A stretch of DNA of 64,000 nucleotides from Steroidobacteraceae bacterium. Lineage in GTDB: Bacteria; Pseudomonadota; Gammaproteobacteria; Steroidobacterales; Steroidobacteraceae. Location of the stretch: NCBI GenBank assembly GCA_019187185.1, contig JABAQU010000012.1, positions 1-64,000 of the forward strand. The letters are read 5' to 3'. The stretch's first letter is position 1. Each line of letters opens with the position of its first letter. The translations under genes were made by a program, and so were the position numbers. This document shows positions 46,647 to 55,762 of the stretch, one piece after another. The notes below the pieces were generated by a model, which saw only the letters and a program-made list of their open reading frames with translations, was not told where the DNA came from and ran no database searches.

Positions 46647-47321
46647 ATGGGAGTACCCGCGATCGATCACGCCCGCCTGATGCGGGCGTCTGGGGAACGG
46701 ATCGAAGCGGTGGCGCGCGAGGGAACTGCGCGGCAGCAGATCGTTGCGCGCCGGTTGATCGAAGACCCGGCCGCGTGGCGCCTCTGGGAGCGTGAGCACG
46801 ACCAGCTGATGCGCAAGGTCGCCGCGGCGCAGCGCGGCGGCCAGAGCGCCGCACTGAAGTCCACCGCGTTCGCGCTGATCCAGCGCAAGGCTCTCTTCGA
46901 GTACCTCTCAGAGCACCGGCTGCGCGGCGAGGCCCGCCGGCGCGCAATCGCGATGTTCTACGGCGCGCGCGCCTACACCGACGCGATGATCGCGGAACAC
47001 GGCAACTTCGTCCGTTCGGCCTGCAGCCATCTCTGCTCGAACCACATCGGCACGGTCGTGATGCTCGACGGTGCATTCCAGGAACCGATGGCGCGCTACG
47101 AGGAACTCTTCCGCGAATATTTCCGCACCTTCTGCGACGTGTCGCTTCACGAGCGCGACGAGACGGAGTCGCTGCGCGCGCTGCTGCCTTATCTGAAGCA
47201 CCAGCTGACCGAACTGCGCACCGCGATCCTCGCGATGCCGCGCACGTTGCCCGACCTCTTTTACGAGGCCCGGATCCGCCGGCCGACCGGCGACACCGTG
47301 CGCATGCCGAGACCGCGGTAG
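46647..47321 (+). CDS. Hypothetical helical protein
   Basis: A 224-residue soluble protein I cannot assign. It has a charged N-terminal half, then a stretch with several conserved-looking positions (RRAIAMFYGARAYTDAMIAE, SACSHLCSNHIG, YEELFREYFRTFCD). Cys and His residues cluster at about 125-135, so a metal site is conceivable. GGGGG precedes the ATG. It lies 33 bases after the LysR gene and 43 before an aminotransferase gene. Confidence 0.65.
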   Translation: MGVPAIDHARLMRASGERIEAVAREGTARQQIVARRLIEDPAAWRLWEREHDQLMRKVAAAQRGGQSAALKSTAFALIQRKALFEYLSEHRLRGEARRRAIAMFYGARAYTDAMIAEHGNFVRSACSHLCSNHIGTVVMLDGAFQEPMARYEELFREYFRTFCDVSLHERDETESLRALLPYLKHQLTELRTAILAMPRTLPDLFYEARIRRPTGDTVRMPRPR

Positions 47322-47364
47322 GGTAGGATGGGCGGGCTGCAGCGCTGCGCCCATAACTACCCGA

Positions 47365-48696
47365 ATGAACGACGAGCGCCGATCCGTACTGCACAGCTGG
47401 TGCGTGCAGGCCGACTGGAATGCGCCGACCGTCACCGGCGGCGAAGGCGCACACCTGCACCTCGCGGACGGTCGCTCGATCCTCGACTTCAGCAGCCTCG
47501 CCGAGTGCAGCAACCTCGGCCACCAGCACCCGAGGCTCGTCGCGGCGATCCGCGCCCAGGCCGAACGCCTGTGTTTCGTGACGAATGCGTGGGGCGCCGC
47601 GCCGCGCGCCGAACTGGCAACCCGGCTGCTCGAGCGCACCGGATTCGCGGGCGGGCGCGTGTTCTTCACGTCGGGCGGCGCCGAGGCCAACGAGCACGCG
47701 GTGAAGATCGTGCGCCAGGCACTGCGGCGGCCACGGGGCGTCATCGTGGCGCGCGACCGTTCGTACCACGGCGCCACGCATCTCGCGATGGCGTTGTCCG
47801 GCGACGCGCGCACGTCGGCCCTCGTCGACGCCACGGCTTTCGGCGTCACGCACGTGCCGGCGCCCTATGCCTATCGCTGCCCCTGGGGCAGCGCGACGCC
47901 TGCCGCATGTGCCGACCGCGCCGCGACGGCGGTCGGCGAGCGGATCGACGCGCTCGGGGCGGAGCACGTCGCCGGCGTGCTGATCGAGCCTGATGCGGGC
48001 TCGAACGGCATCGTCGCACCCGACAACTACTGGCCGGCCGTCAGGCGCGAGACCGCCGCGCGCGGTGTGCCGCTGATCGCGGACGAGGTGATGAGCGCGT
48101 TCGGGCGTTGCGGCGAGTGGTTCGCGTGGCAGCGCCACGGCGAGCCGGGCCGGCCGGACGCGATCACGCTCGCCAAGGGACTGACCGGCGCCGCATTGCC
48201 GCTCGGCGCCGTCATCCTGTCGGCTGACCTCGCGGCGAGGCTCGAATCCGTCGCGCTGCAGACGGGGCTCACGTACTGCGGCCACCCGCTCGCGTGCGCG
48301 GCGGGGCTCGCGGCCCTCGCCGCCTACGAGGACGAGGGGCTCATCGCACGCTCCCGCCGGCTCGGCGCCGACCTCCTCGCCGCGGCGCGGGCGCTCGAGG
48401 CGCGCCATGCCGTCATCGGCGACGTGCGCGGCGGCCACGGACCCTTTGTCGTCGTCGAGCTCGTGGCCGATCGTGCCTCGCGCGCGCCGCTCGCGCCCTG
48501 GCCGACGACGCCCGCGGGCCTCGCGGCGCTCACGACGGCGGCGATGGACGAAGGCGTCTCGTTCGCAACCCGCGGCAACCTGTTGCTGCTCGCACCACCT
48601 CTCGTGATACGGGAACACGACATGGCAGATGCGCTCGCGCTGCTCGATCGCCTGCTCGCGCGGTTCTTCCCGTCGCCCGCGAGGCACGACGCATGA
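47365..48696 (+). CDS. Class III (omega-amino acid type) aminotransferase
   Basis: A 443-residue PLP enzyme. The PLP lysine is Lys271 in TLAKGLTGA. Other family marks are SGGAEANEHAVKIVRQ (phosphate-binding), SYHGATHLAMAL and LIADEVMSAFGR, whose Asp pairs with the pyridine nitrogen. Such enzymes move a terminal amino group to pyruvate or 2-oxoglutarate, leaving a semialdehyde. The stop overlaps the aldehyde dehydrogenase start (ATGA), which fits direct oxidation of that semialdehyde. Confidence 0.9.
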   Translation: MNDERRSVLHSWCVQADWNAPTVTGGEGAHLHLADGRSILDFSSLAECSNLGHQHPRLVAAIRAQAERLCFVTNAWGAAPRAELATRLLERTGFAGGRVFFTSGGAEANEHAVKIVRQALRRPRGVIVARDRSYHGATHLAMALSGDARTSALVDATAFGVTHVPAPYAYRCPWGSATPAACADRAATAVGERIDALGAEHVAGVLIEPDAGSNGIVAPDNYWPAVRRETAARGVPLIADEVMSAFGRCGEWFAWQRHGEPGRPDAITLAKGLTGAALPLGAVILSADLAARLESVALQTGLTYCGHPLACAAGLAALAAYEDEGLIARSRRLGADLLAAARALEARHAVIGDVRGGHGPFVVVELVADRASRAPLAPWPTTPAGLAALTTAAMDEGVSFATRGNLLLLAPPLVIREHDMADALALLDRLLARFFPSPARHDA

Positions 48697-50261
48697 GTTT
48701 CCGGCTCACGTACGCGACGATGTTCGATCCGCCGGAAGCGCTGCACGAGCGCTTCGACGCGGCGCTCGCCAGTGTGCGGGCCGGCCTCGGCGCCCGGCAC
48801 GATCTCTTCATCGACGGAGCCGACCGGCCTGCACGCCACCATGCACGGCGCTCCTCGCCGATCGATCGCGACCTCGTGCTCGGGGATTTTGCGCTCGCCG
48901 AGGCCGCCGACGTCGAGGCCGCGATGCGGGCAGCCCGGCGTGCGTGGCCGGCCTGGCGCGCACTTCCGGCGAGGGAGCGCGCGGAACACGTGCGACGCAT
49001 CGGCGCCTTGCTCGCCGAGCGCGTATATCCGATCGCGGCGTCACTCGTGCTCGAAGTCGGCAAGAACCGCATGGAGGCGCTCGGCGAGGCCCAGGAGACC
49101 GTCGACTTCTTCTCGCACTACGCCGACGACTACGAAGCCCACGCCGGCTACGAAGTGGCGCTGCCGAATGATCCGCTCGCGCAATCGGTGTCCCGCAACC
49201 GCAGCGTGATGCGGCCCTACGGTGTCTGGGTCGTCATCGCCCCGTTCAATTTTCCGCTCGCGCTCGCGGGCGGGCCAGTCGCCGCAGCGCTCGTCACCGG
49301 CAACACCGTGGTCGTCAAGGGCGCGTCCGACACTCCGTGGGCCGGCCGCCTGCTCGCCGATTGCGTGCGCGATGCCGGGCTGCCGCCCGGTGTCTTCAAC
49401 TACCTGAGCGGCCCGGGCACGGCCGTCGGCGACGCGCTCGTCGCGCACACGGCTACCGCGGGCATCACGTTCACCGGCTCGGCGGCGGTCGGCAGGCAAC
49501 TGCTGCAGCGCATGGCCGCGGGCCCGTGGCCCCGGCCGTGCATCGCGGAAATGGGCGGCAAAAACCCGTGCATCGTGACGGCACGCGCCGACCTCGATCG
49601 CGCGGCTGCCGGCATCGTGCGTTCGGCTTACGGCATGGGCGGACAGAAATGCTCGGCCCTGTCGCGGCTCTACGTCGATGCGCGCGTCGCGGACGCGCTG
49701 CTCGAACGCCTCGGGCGCTCCATCGATGCGATCAGGGTCGGTGATCCCTGCCGGCGCGAGAACTGGCTCGGCCCGGTCGTGAACGCGGCCGCCTGTGCCC
49801 GCTACGCGGCAGACGTCGCGGCTCTGCGTACCGGTGGCGCGCAGCTGCTGCGCGGCGGCAGCACCCTGACGGACGGGGATCTCGCACGTGGCCGCTACGT
49901 GTCGCCGGTGCTCGCGGAGGCGCCGCCCGATCATCCGCTCTGGCGCCGGGAAATGTTCCTGCCGATCCTGATGCTGCACCGCTGTGGCGACCGGGAAGAA
50001 GCGATGCGCCTCGCAAACGACACGGACATGGGCCTCACGGCCGGCTTCTACGGCGGCGCCGACGAAGTGCCCTGGTTCCATGAGCACATCGAAGCGGGTG
50101 TCACGTATGCGAACCGTCCGCAGGGTGCGACGACCGGCGCCTGGCCCGGCTATCAGCCGTTTGCCGGCTGGAAGGGTTCGGGCTCGACCGGCAAGGCGAT
50201 CGCCTCGTTCTACTACCTCGCGCAGTACCAGCGCGAGCAGTCGCGCACCGTCGTGGAGTGA
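48693..50261 (+). CDS. Aldehyde dehydrogenase, glutamate-semialdehyde (RocA/PutA) type
   Basis: A 522-residue NAD(P)-dependent dehydrogenase. The catalytic Cys320 is in GGQKCSALSR, and the general-base segment is IAEMGGKNPCIV. VMRPYGVWVVIAPFNFPLAL is close to 1-pyrroline-5-carboxylate dehydrogenases, which oxidise glutamate 5-semialdehyde. It is coupled to an aminotransferase upstream and lies six bases before the CoA-transferase genes. The real substrate may be another omega-semialdehyde. Confidence 0.88.
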   Translation: MSFRLTYATMFDPPEALHERFDAALASVRAGLGARHDLFIDGADRPARHHARRSSPIDRDLVLGDFALAEAADVEAAMRAARRAWPAWRALPARERAEHVRRIGALLAERVYPIAASLVLEVGKNRMEALGEAQETVDFFSHYADDYEAHAGYEVALPNDPLAQSVSRNRSVMRPYGVWVVIAPFNFPLALAGGPVAAALVTGNTVVVKGASDTPWAGRLLADCVRDAGLPPGVFNYLSGPGTAVGDALVAHTATAGITFTGSAAVGRQLLQRMAAGPWPRPCIAEMGGKNPCIVTARADLDRAAAGIVRSAYGMGGQKCSALSRLYVDARVADALLERLGRSIDAIRVGDPCRRENWLGPVVNAAACARYAADVAALRTGGAQLLRGGSTLTDGDLARGRYVSPVLAEAPPDHPLWRREMFLPILMLHRCGDREEAMRLANDTDMGLTAGFYGGADEVPWFHEHIEAGVTYANRPQGATTGAWPGYQPFAGWKGSGSTGKAIASFYYLAQYQREQSRTVVE

Positions 50262-50267
50262 CGGTTC

Positions 50268-51080
50268 ATGCCGGTCCTCTCGCTGTGCACCGCGATCGAA
50301 CAGTACGTACCCGACGGCTGCTGCGCCGCGCTCGAAGGCTTCACGCACCTGATTCCCTTTGCGGCGGGTCACGAAATCATCCGTCAGCGCAGGCGCGACC
50401 TCCACCTCGTGCGCATGACGCCCGACCTCGTGTACGACCAGATGATCGGCATGGGCTGCGCGAGCCGCCTCACATTCTCCTGGGGTGGCAATCCGGGCGT
50501 CGGTTCGCTGCACCGCCTGCGCGACGCGGTCGAGCGCGGCTGGCCGCTGCCGCTCGCGCTCGACGAGCACACCCACGCCGGGATGGCCGCTGCCTACGCG
50601 GCGGGCGCCGCTCGGCTGCCGTTCGGGGTGCTGCGCGGCTATGTCGGCTCGGACCTGCCGAACGTGAACCCGCGCATCCGCAGCGTGCGCTGCCCTTACA
50701 CCGGCGAGTCGCTCGCGACAGTGCCGGCGATCAATCCCGACGTCACGATCCTGCACGCGCAGCGCGCCGATCGCGCGGGCAACGTCGCGCTGCAAGGCAT
50801 CGTCGGTGCGCAGCGGGAGGCGGCGCTCGCCGCGAAGGCGCTCGTCGTCACGGTCGAGGAGATCGTCGACCGGTTCCCGCCGATGATGAATTCGGTCCTG
50901 CTGCCGCACTGGGTCGTGAGCGCGGTCGTGCTCGCGCCCCGCGGTGCCTGGCCGTCCTATGCCCACGGCTACTATGCGCGCGACAACGCGTTCTATGTGC
51001 GCTGGGATGCCATTGCGCGCGACCGGGACAGCTTCCTCGCCTGGATGCGCGAGCATGTGCTCGCGGGGAGCGTGGCATGA
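50268..51080 (+). CDS. CoA-transferase, subunit A
   Basis: A 270-residue alpha subunit of a class I CoA-transferase (glutaconate/3-oxoacid family). Signatures: EGFTHLIPFAAGHEIIRQ, TPDLVYDQMIGMGCAS and MMNSVLLPHWVVSAVVLAPR. It works with subunit B, encoded next with a four-base overlap. The pair would load an organic acid with CoA from a donor such as succinyl-CoA or acetyl-CoA. Confidence 0.86.
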   Translation: MPVLSLCTAIEQYVPDGCCAALEGFTHLIPFAAGHEIIRQRRRDLHLVRMTPDLVYDQMIGMGCASRLTFSWGGNPGVGSLHRLRDAVERGWPLPLALDEHTHAGMAAAYAAGAARLPFGVLRGYVGSDLPNVNPRIRSVRCPYTGESLATVPAINPDVTILHAQRADRAGNVALQGIVGAQREAALAAKALVVTVEEIVDRFPPMMNSVLLPHWVVSAVVLAPRGAWPSYAHGYYARDNAFYVRWDAIARDRDSFLAWMREHVLAGSVA

Positions 51081-51862
51081 GCCGCGCAGCCGCCGCCGCG
51101 GACTGGACGCGCGAGGAGATGATGACGATCGCCGCCTCACGCCTGCTGTGGAACGGCTGTGTCTGCTTCGTCGGCATCGGCCTGCCGGGTGCGGCATGCA
51201 ATCTCGCGCGCCTGACGCATGCGCCGGACCTCGTGCTCGTCTACGAGTCGGGCACGCTCGGCACGAAGCCGGACGTGCTGCCGCTGTCGATCGGCGACGG
51301 AGAGCTCGCCACGACCGCCGCCTGCGTGATTCCGCTCCCCGAAGTGTTCGCGTGGTACCTGCAGGCCGGGCGCATCGATGTGGGATTCCTCGGCGCCGCG
51401 CAGATCGACCCCTACGGCAATCTGAACAGCACGGTGATCGGGCCTTACGATGCGCCGACGACGCGGCTCCCGGGCGCCGGAGGCGCGACGGAGATCGCGG
51501 CACACGCGCGTCGAACATACGTCCTGCTGAAGGCCTCGCCACGCAGTTGCGTCGCGCGGCTCGATTTCCGGACGAGCGGGTGTGACGCGGGCGCTCGCAG
51601 CGCGGGCGGACGCGGACCCCGGGCGGTCATCACCGATTTCGGCGTGCTCACGCCGGATGCTGCCCGCGGCGAGCTGATGCTCGATGCGCTGTATCCGGGT
51701 GCAACGGTCGAGGAGGCGCGCTCGTGCGTCGCCTGGCCGCTCGCGGTCGCGGGCACGGTGCGCATCATCGACCCACCACGCACCGAGGAGCTCGCGGCCC
51801 TGCGCGCATTGCAGGCACGTACGCGGGCGGCGCATGGTGCAACAAGCGCAGGAGGCAGGTAA
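51077..51862 (+). CDS. CoA-transferase, subunit B
   Basis: A 261-residue beta subunit. Glu57 in VYESGTLG is the likely catalytic glutamate that forms the enzyme-CoA thioester. GIGLPGAACNLARL, RIDVGFLGAAQIDPYGN and DFGVLTP are further family marks. Some relatives have lost the glutamate and become ring-opening hydrolases (IpdAB); here it is present, so a true transferase is favoured. The substrate could be the dicarboxylic acid made by the upstream dehydrogenase. Confidence 0.86.
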   Translation: MSRAAAAADWTREEMMTIAASRLLWNGCVCFVGIGLPGAACNLARLTHAPDLVLVYESGTLGTKPDVLPLSIGDGELATTAACVIPLPEVFAWYLQAGRIDVGFLGAAQIDPYGNLNSTVIGPYDAPTTRLPGAGGATEIAAHARRTYVLLKASPRSCVARLDFRTSGCDAGARSAGGRGPRAVITDFGVLTPDAARGELMLDALYPGATVEEARSCVAWPLAVAGTVRIIDPPRTEELAALRALQARTRAAHGATSAGGR

Positions 51863-51866
51863 CGAC

Positions 51867-53189
51867 ATGGCACATATCAGGACCGAACTGCCGGGACCGA
51901 AGGCCCGCGCCCTGATCGCGCGCGACGCGGCCGTCACGACGCCATCCTATCCGCGCGACTACCCGTTCGTGATGTCGCACGGGCGCGGCACCGAAGTCTG
52001 GGACGTCGACGGCAACCGCTTCCTCGACTTCGAGGCGGGCATCGCGGTGTGCGCAACCGGCCACGCGCACCCGGCCGTGGTGGCGGCGGTCAAGGCGGCG
52101 GCGGACGATTTCCTCCACATTTCGAGCGATTTCTGGCACGAACGCATGACTGCGCTCGCCGAGCGCCTCGTGCGGCTCGCGCCGCTGGGCGAACCGGCGC
52201 TCGCGTTCCTGTGCCAGTCGGGCACCGAAGCCGTCGAAGGCGCGCTCAAGCTCGCGCGCTACGTGACGCGCCGCCCGCGCTTCATCGGCTTCCTCGGCGC
52301 TTTCCACGGCCGCACGATGGGCTCGCTCGCATTCACGTCGAGCAAGTACACGCAGCAGCTCGGCTTTGCGCCGACGATGCCCGGTGTCACGCACGTGCCC
52401 TACCCGAATCCCTATCGCCCGTTGTTCGCCGGCGCCGACCAGGGCAAGGCCGTGCTCGACTACATGCGCCTCCTCTTCGAGCGCAGCGTGCCGCCCTCCG
52501 AGGTTGCGGCCATCGTCGTCGAGCCGATCCAGGGCGAGGGCGGCTATCTCGTGCCGCCGGAGGGCTTTCTCGCCGGACTGCGCGCGCTCGCCGACGAGCA
52601 CGGCATCCTGCTCGTCTTCGACGAAGTACAGTGTGGCGCCGGGCGCACGGGCCGGATGTTCGCCTGCGAACACTGGGGCGTGCATCCCGACATCGTGACG
52701 CTCGCGAAAGGCCTCGGGTCTGGCGTGCCGATCGGCGCTGTCATCGCGAAGCGTCGCCTCATGGAGCAGTGGAAACGCGGCGCACACGGCAACACCTTCG
52801 GCGGCAATCCGCTCGCGTGCGCCGCGGCGATTGCCACCCTCGATCTCGTCGAGCGCGAGTACGCGGCGCTCGCCGCAAAGAATGGCGCGTACTTCAAGGA
52901 ACGGCTGCAGACGCTCGCCCGACGCTTTCCCTGCATCGGCGAAGTGCGCGGCAAGGGGTTGATGATCGGCATGGAGCTGATCGTGCCGGGGCCGGAGCGC
53001 GCACCCGCAAAGGCCCTGTGCGATGCGCTCGTGACGCGCGCGTTCCACAACGGCCTGCTGCTCCTCTCGTGCGGCACGAGCACTGTACGCTTCATGCCGC
53101 CGCTCAATGTCAGTGTGGCAGAGATCGACGAGGCGCTCGCGTTGCTGGAACGCAGCCTCGGCGAAGCGCTGCAGGGTTCACACGCGTGA
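51867..53189 (+). CDS. Class III aminotransferase (GABA/acetylornithine type)
   Basis: A second PLP aminotransferase of 440 residues, not closely similar to the first. The PLP lysine is Lys281 in TLAKGLGSG. CQSGTEAVEGALKLARYVT and VFDEVQCGAGRTGRMFA are typical of GABA or ornithine aminotransferases. AGGAGG lies 11 bases before the ATG. An in-frame ATG at 51834 would overlap the CoA-transferase gene. The stop shares one base with the start of the metallohydrolase gene. Confidence 0.9.
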   Translation: MAHIRTELPGPKARALIARDAAVTTPSYPRDYPFVMSHGRGTEVWDVDGNRFLDFEAGIAVCATGHAHPAVVAAVKAAADDFLHISSDFWHERMTALAERLVRLAPLGEPALAFLCQSGTEAVEGALKLARYVTRRPRFIGFLGAFHGRTMGSLAFTSSKYTQQLGFAPTMPGVTHVPYPNPYRPLFAGADQGKAVLDYMRLLFERSVPPSEVAAIVVEPIQGEGGYLVPPEGFLAGLRALADEHGILLVFDEVQCGAGRTGRMFACEHWGVHPDIVTLAKGLGSGVPIGAVIAKRRLMEQWKRGAHGNTFGGNPLACAAAIATLDLVEREYAALAAKNGAYFKERLQTLARRFPCIGEVRGKGLMIGMELIVPGPERAPAKALCDALVTRAFHNGLLLLSCGTSTVRFMPPLNVSVAEIDEALALLERSLGEALQGSHA

Positions 53190-55762
53190 TGCCGGATCGC
53201 CCGGTCCTCGCTGCACTGTGCTTCGCCTCGCTGGCGTGCGCAGCGGGCGGCGCGCTGATGGCAGGCGGACGCGAGCCCGTGCTGGCGCAGGTCATGTTGC
53301 CGCACAGCTATTATTGGCGCGAACTGTACCTTCCACAGCTGACGACGGGTCCCTCTGCCGTCGCCTTCACGCCCGACGGTGCCAGCCTCGTGTACAGCCA
53401 GGCGGGCTCACTGTGGCAACAGCCGATCGATTCGGGCGAAGCGCGCGAGCTGACACACGCGCGCGGCGCCTACGACCATCAACCCGACGTCTCGCCCGAC
53501 GGTGGGCGCATTGTCTTCAGCCGCTACGACGGCCGGGCGATGGAACTTTGGCTTCTCGAACTCGCAAGCGGGCGCGAGACGCGCCTCACTTCGGGCGGTG
53601 CGGTCAACGTCGAGCCGCGCTTCTCGCCCGACGGCCGCCGACTCGCATGGATCTCGACGAGCGCCGGCGGGCACTTCAAGCTTTTCGTCGCCGACCTCGG
53701 GGCGGGGCCGGCCCCGCAGCTCGCGCAAGCGCACGCGCTGCTCCCGGCGCGCCGCAGCCGCGTCGAGCGCTATTACTACTCCGCCTGGGACCATGAACTG
53801 AACCCTTCGTGGTCGCCCGACGGGCGCACGCTCTACTACGTCGCCAATCCCGAGGTCGCGCTCGGCACGGGCGACCTGTGGTCCGTCGAAGTCGACCGGC
53901 CGGAATCGCCACGACGCCTCCTCGCCGAAGAGACCAGCTGGAGCGCGCGTCCGGAGCGCGCGCCCTTCGGGCCGCGCATTCTCTACAGCAGTTACCGGGG
54001 CCGCGACACGCACCAGCTGTGGCTGACCACGACCGACGGCGCCCCGCCCTTGCCGCTCACCTTCGGCGATTTCGACCTGCGCGGGGCCCGCTGGTCGCCC
54101 GATGCACGGCGCATCGCCGCGATCAGCAACGAAGGCGGCAACACGTCGCTCGTGCTGATCGAGGCCGTCGGCGGCGCGCGCCGCACGATCGCTGCCACGA
54201 CGCGCCGCTTCCTCCTGCCCCGCGCGCGAGTCACGCTCGACATCGTCGATGAACGCGGCGAGCGGGTGCCCGCACGCGTCGCCGTCCTCGCGAGCGACCA
54301 GCGTGCCTATGCACCCGATGATGCGTGGCTGCGCGCCGACGACGGCTTCGACCGGACGCTGCAGGCGACCGAGACGCATTACTTCCATTGCGCGCCGCCC
54401 TGCAACCTCGAGCTGCCGCCCGGGCGCGCACGCATCCGCGTGCAGCGCGGCTTTGCGCACTTGCCCTGGGAACGCGAAATCGACATCGCAACAGACGGCA
54501 CGACCGGCGTGCGGGCCGTGCTCCCCGCGAATGCGCTGCCGGCGGAGTTCGGTGCACCTGTCAGCGCCGACCTGCACGTGCACATGAACTACGGCGGCAC
54601 CTATCGCCACACGACCGCGTCGCTCGCGCGCGAGGCCGATGCGGAGGACCTCGATGTCGTGTACAACCTGATCGTCAACAAGGAGGAGCGCGTGCCGGAC
54701 ATGGCGCGCTTTGGCCGGGGCACCGATCCTGCGGCGGCGGCGCGCGCGACGATCCTGCACGCGCAGGAATTCCACACGAGCTACTGGGGCCATCTCGGCC
54801 TCCTGCATCTCGACGATCACGTGATCACACCGGATTTCGCGGCGTACGCGCACACGGCACTCGCGAGCGCATGGCCGCACAATGGCGTCATCGCGGATCT
54901 CGCGCACGCGCAAGGCGCGCTCGTCGGCTACGTGCATCCCTTCGACTGGCGCATCGATCCGGCAAGGGAAACGGCGCTCACGAACGCGCTGCCTGCCGAC
55001 GTGTACGCCGGCAAGGTGGATTACATCGAAATCGTCGGGTTCTCGGACCACAAGGCGACGGCCGAGGTGTGGTATCGCCTCCTGAACCTCGGCTTTCGAC
55101 TGCCCGCCGGCGCCGGCACCGATGCGATGGCCAACTACGCCTCGCTGCGCGGCCCGGTCGGTCTGAACCGCGTCTTCCTCGACACCGGCGGCGGGCGCGA
55201 CGCGGCGTCGTTGCGTGCGGCGCTGCGCGGGGGCCGCACGTTCGCGACGAATGGCCCCCTCCTCGCGCTGCGCATCGGGACCGCCGCACCGGGCGACACC
55301 GTCACGCGCAGCGGCCCCGGGCCCGAACCCTTTCGGGTCGCGTTACGCTCGCCCGTGCCGGTCGATCATCTCGAGCTCGTGATGAACGGCCGTGTCGTGA
55401 AATCCTTTGCGCTGCGGGGTGATCGCCGCCGCTTCGACGCGAATGGTGCGATCGACATTCCGAGTGGCGGCTGGCTGCTGCTGCGCGCGTGGAACGACGG
55501 CGCCGATCCGCGCGTCCTCGATCTCTACCCCTACGCGACGACGAGCCCGGTCTGGCTCGCGCTGCCGGGCGGTGCGCCGGCCTCGCCCGGTGACGCCGCG
55601 TACTTCGCCGCGTGGCTCGAACGTGTGATGGCCGCGGCGGGAGCGCGCGCGGACTACAACGATGCCGCGGAGCGACGTGAGACGATCGCCTACCTGACGC
55701 GTGCGCTCACGGGCTTTCGCGCGCTGGCGCGAGGCGACCGTACTGCTTCAGGAGGCGAATGA
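53189..55762 (+). CDS. Exported beta-propeller / PHP metallohydrolase (CehA/McbA-like)
   Basis: An 857-residue protein with an N-terminal signal-like stretch (VLAALCFASLACAAGGALMA). A TolB/WD40-like propeller follows with at least five SPDG-type repeats (about residues 50-310; for example VSPDGGRIVFSR and FSPDGRRLAWIS). The C-terminal half has PHP-type metal motifs: ADLHVHMNYGGTYRH (His463, His465) and AGTDAMANYASL. CehA/McbA enzymes hydrolyse carbamate or amide bonds. The 3' end overlaps the convergent peptidase gene by 56 bases. Its substrate may be a conjugated or polymeric form of the amino compound handled by its neighbours. Confidence 0.8.
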   Translation: MPDRPVLAALCFASLACAAGGALMAGGREPVLAQVMLPHSYYWRELYLPQLTTGPSAVAFTPDGASLVYSQAGSLWQQPIDSGEARELTHARGAYDHQPDVSPDGGRIVFSRYDGRAMELWLLELASGRETRLTSGGAVNVEPRFSPDGRRLAWISTSAGGHFKLFVADLGAGPAPQLAQAHALLPARRSRVERYYYSAWDHELNPSWSPDGRTLYYVANPEVALGTGDLWSVEVDRPESPRRLLAEETSWSARPERAPFGPRILYSSYRGRDTHQLWLTTTDGAPPLPLTFGDFDLRGARWSPDARRIAAISNEGGNTSLVLIEAVGGARRTIAATTRRFLLPRARVTLDIVDERGERVPARVAVLASDQRAYAPDDAWLRADDGFDRTLQATETHYFHCAPPCNLELPPGRARIRVQRGFAHLPWEREIDIATDGTTGVRAVLPANALPAEFGAPVSADLHVHMNYGGTYRHTTASLAREADAEDLDVVYNLIVNKEERVPDMARFGRGTDPAAAARATILHAQEFHTSYWGHLGLLHLDDHVITPDFAAYAHTALASAWPHNGVIADLAHAQGALVGYVHPFDWRIDPARETALTNALPADVYAGKVDYIEIVGFSDHKATAEVWYRLLNLGFRLPAGAGTDAMANYASLRGPVGLNRVFLDTGGGRDAASLRAALRGGRTFATNGPLLALRIGTAAPGDTVTRSGPGPEPFRVALRSPVPVDHLELVMNGRVVKSFALRGDRRRFDANGAIDIPSGGWLLLRAWNDGADPRVLDLYPYATTSPVWLALPGGAPASPGDAAYFAAWLERVMAAAGARADYNDAAERRETIAYLTRALTGFRALARGDRTASGGE

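Noticed and set aside
49041-51542. 833-residue minus-strand frame
   Set aside because: Antisense to the aldehyde dehydrogenase and CoA-transferase genes, Arg-rich, no recognisable motif.
53408-55051. 547-residue minus-strand frame
   Set aside because: Antisense to the propeller/metallohydrolase gene, which has clear catalytic motifs on the plus strand.
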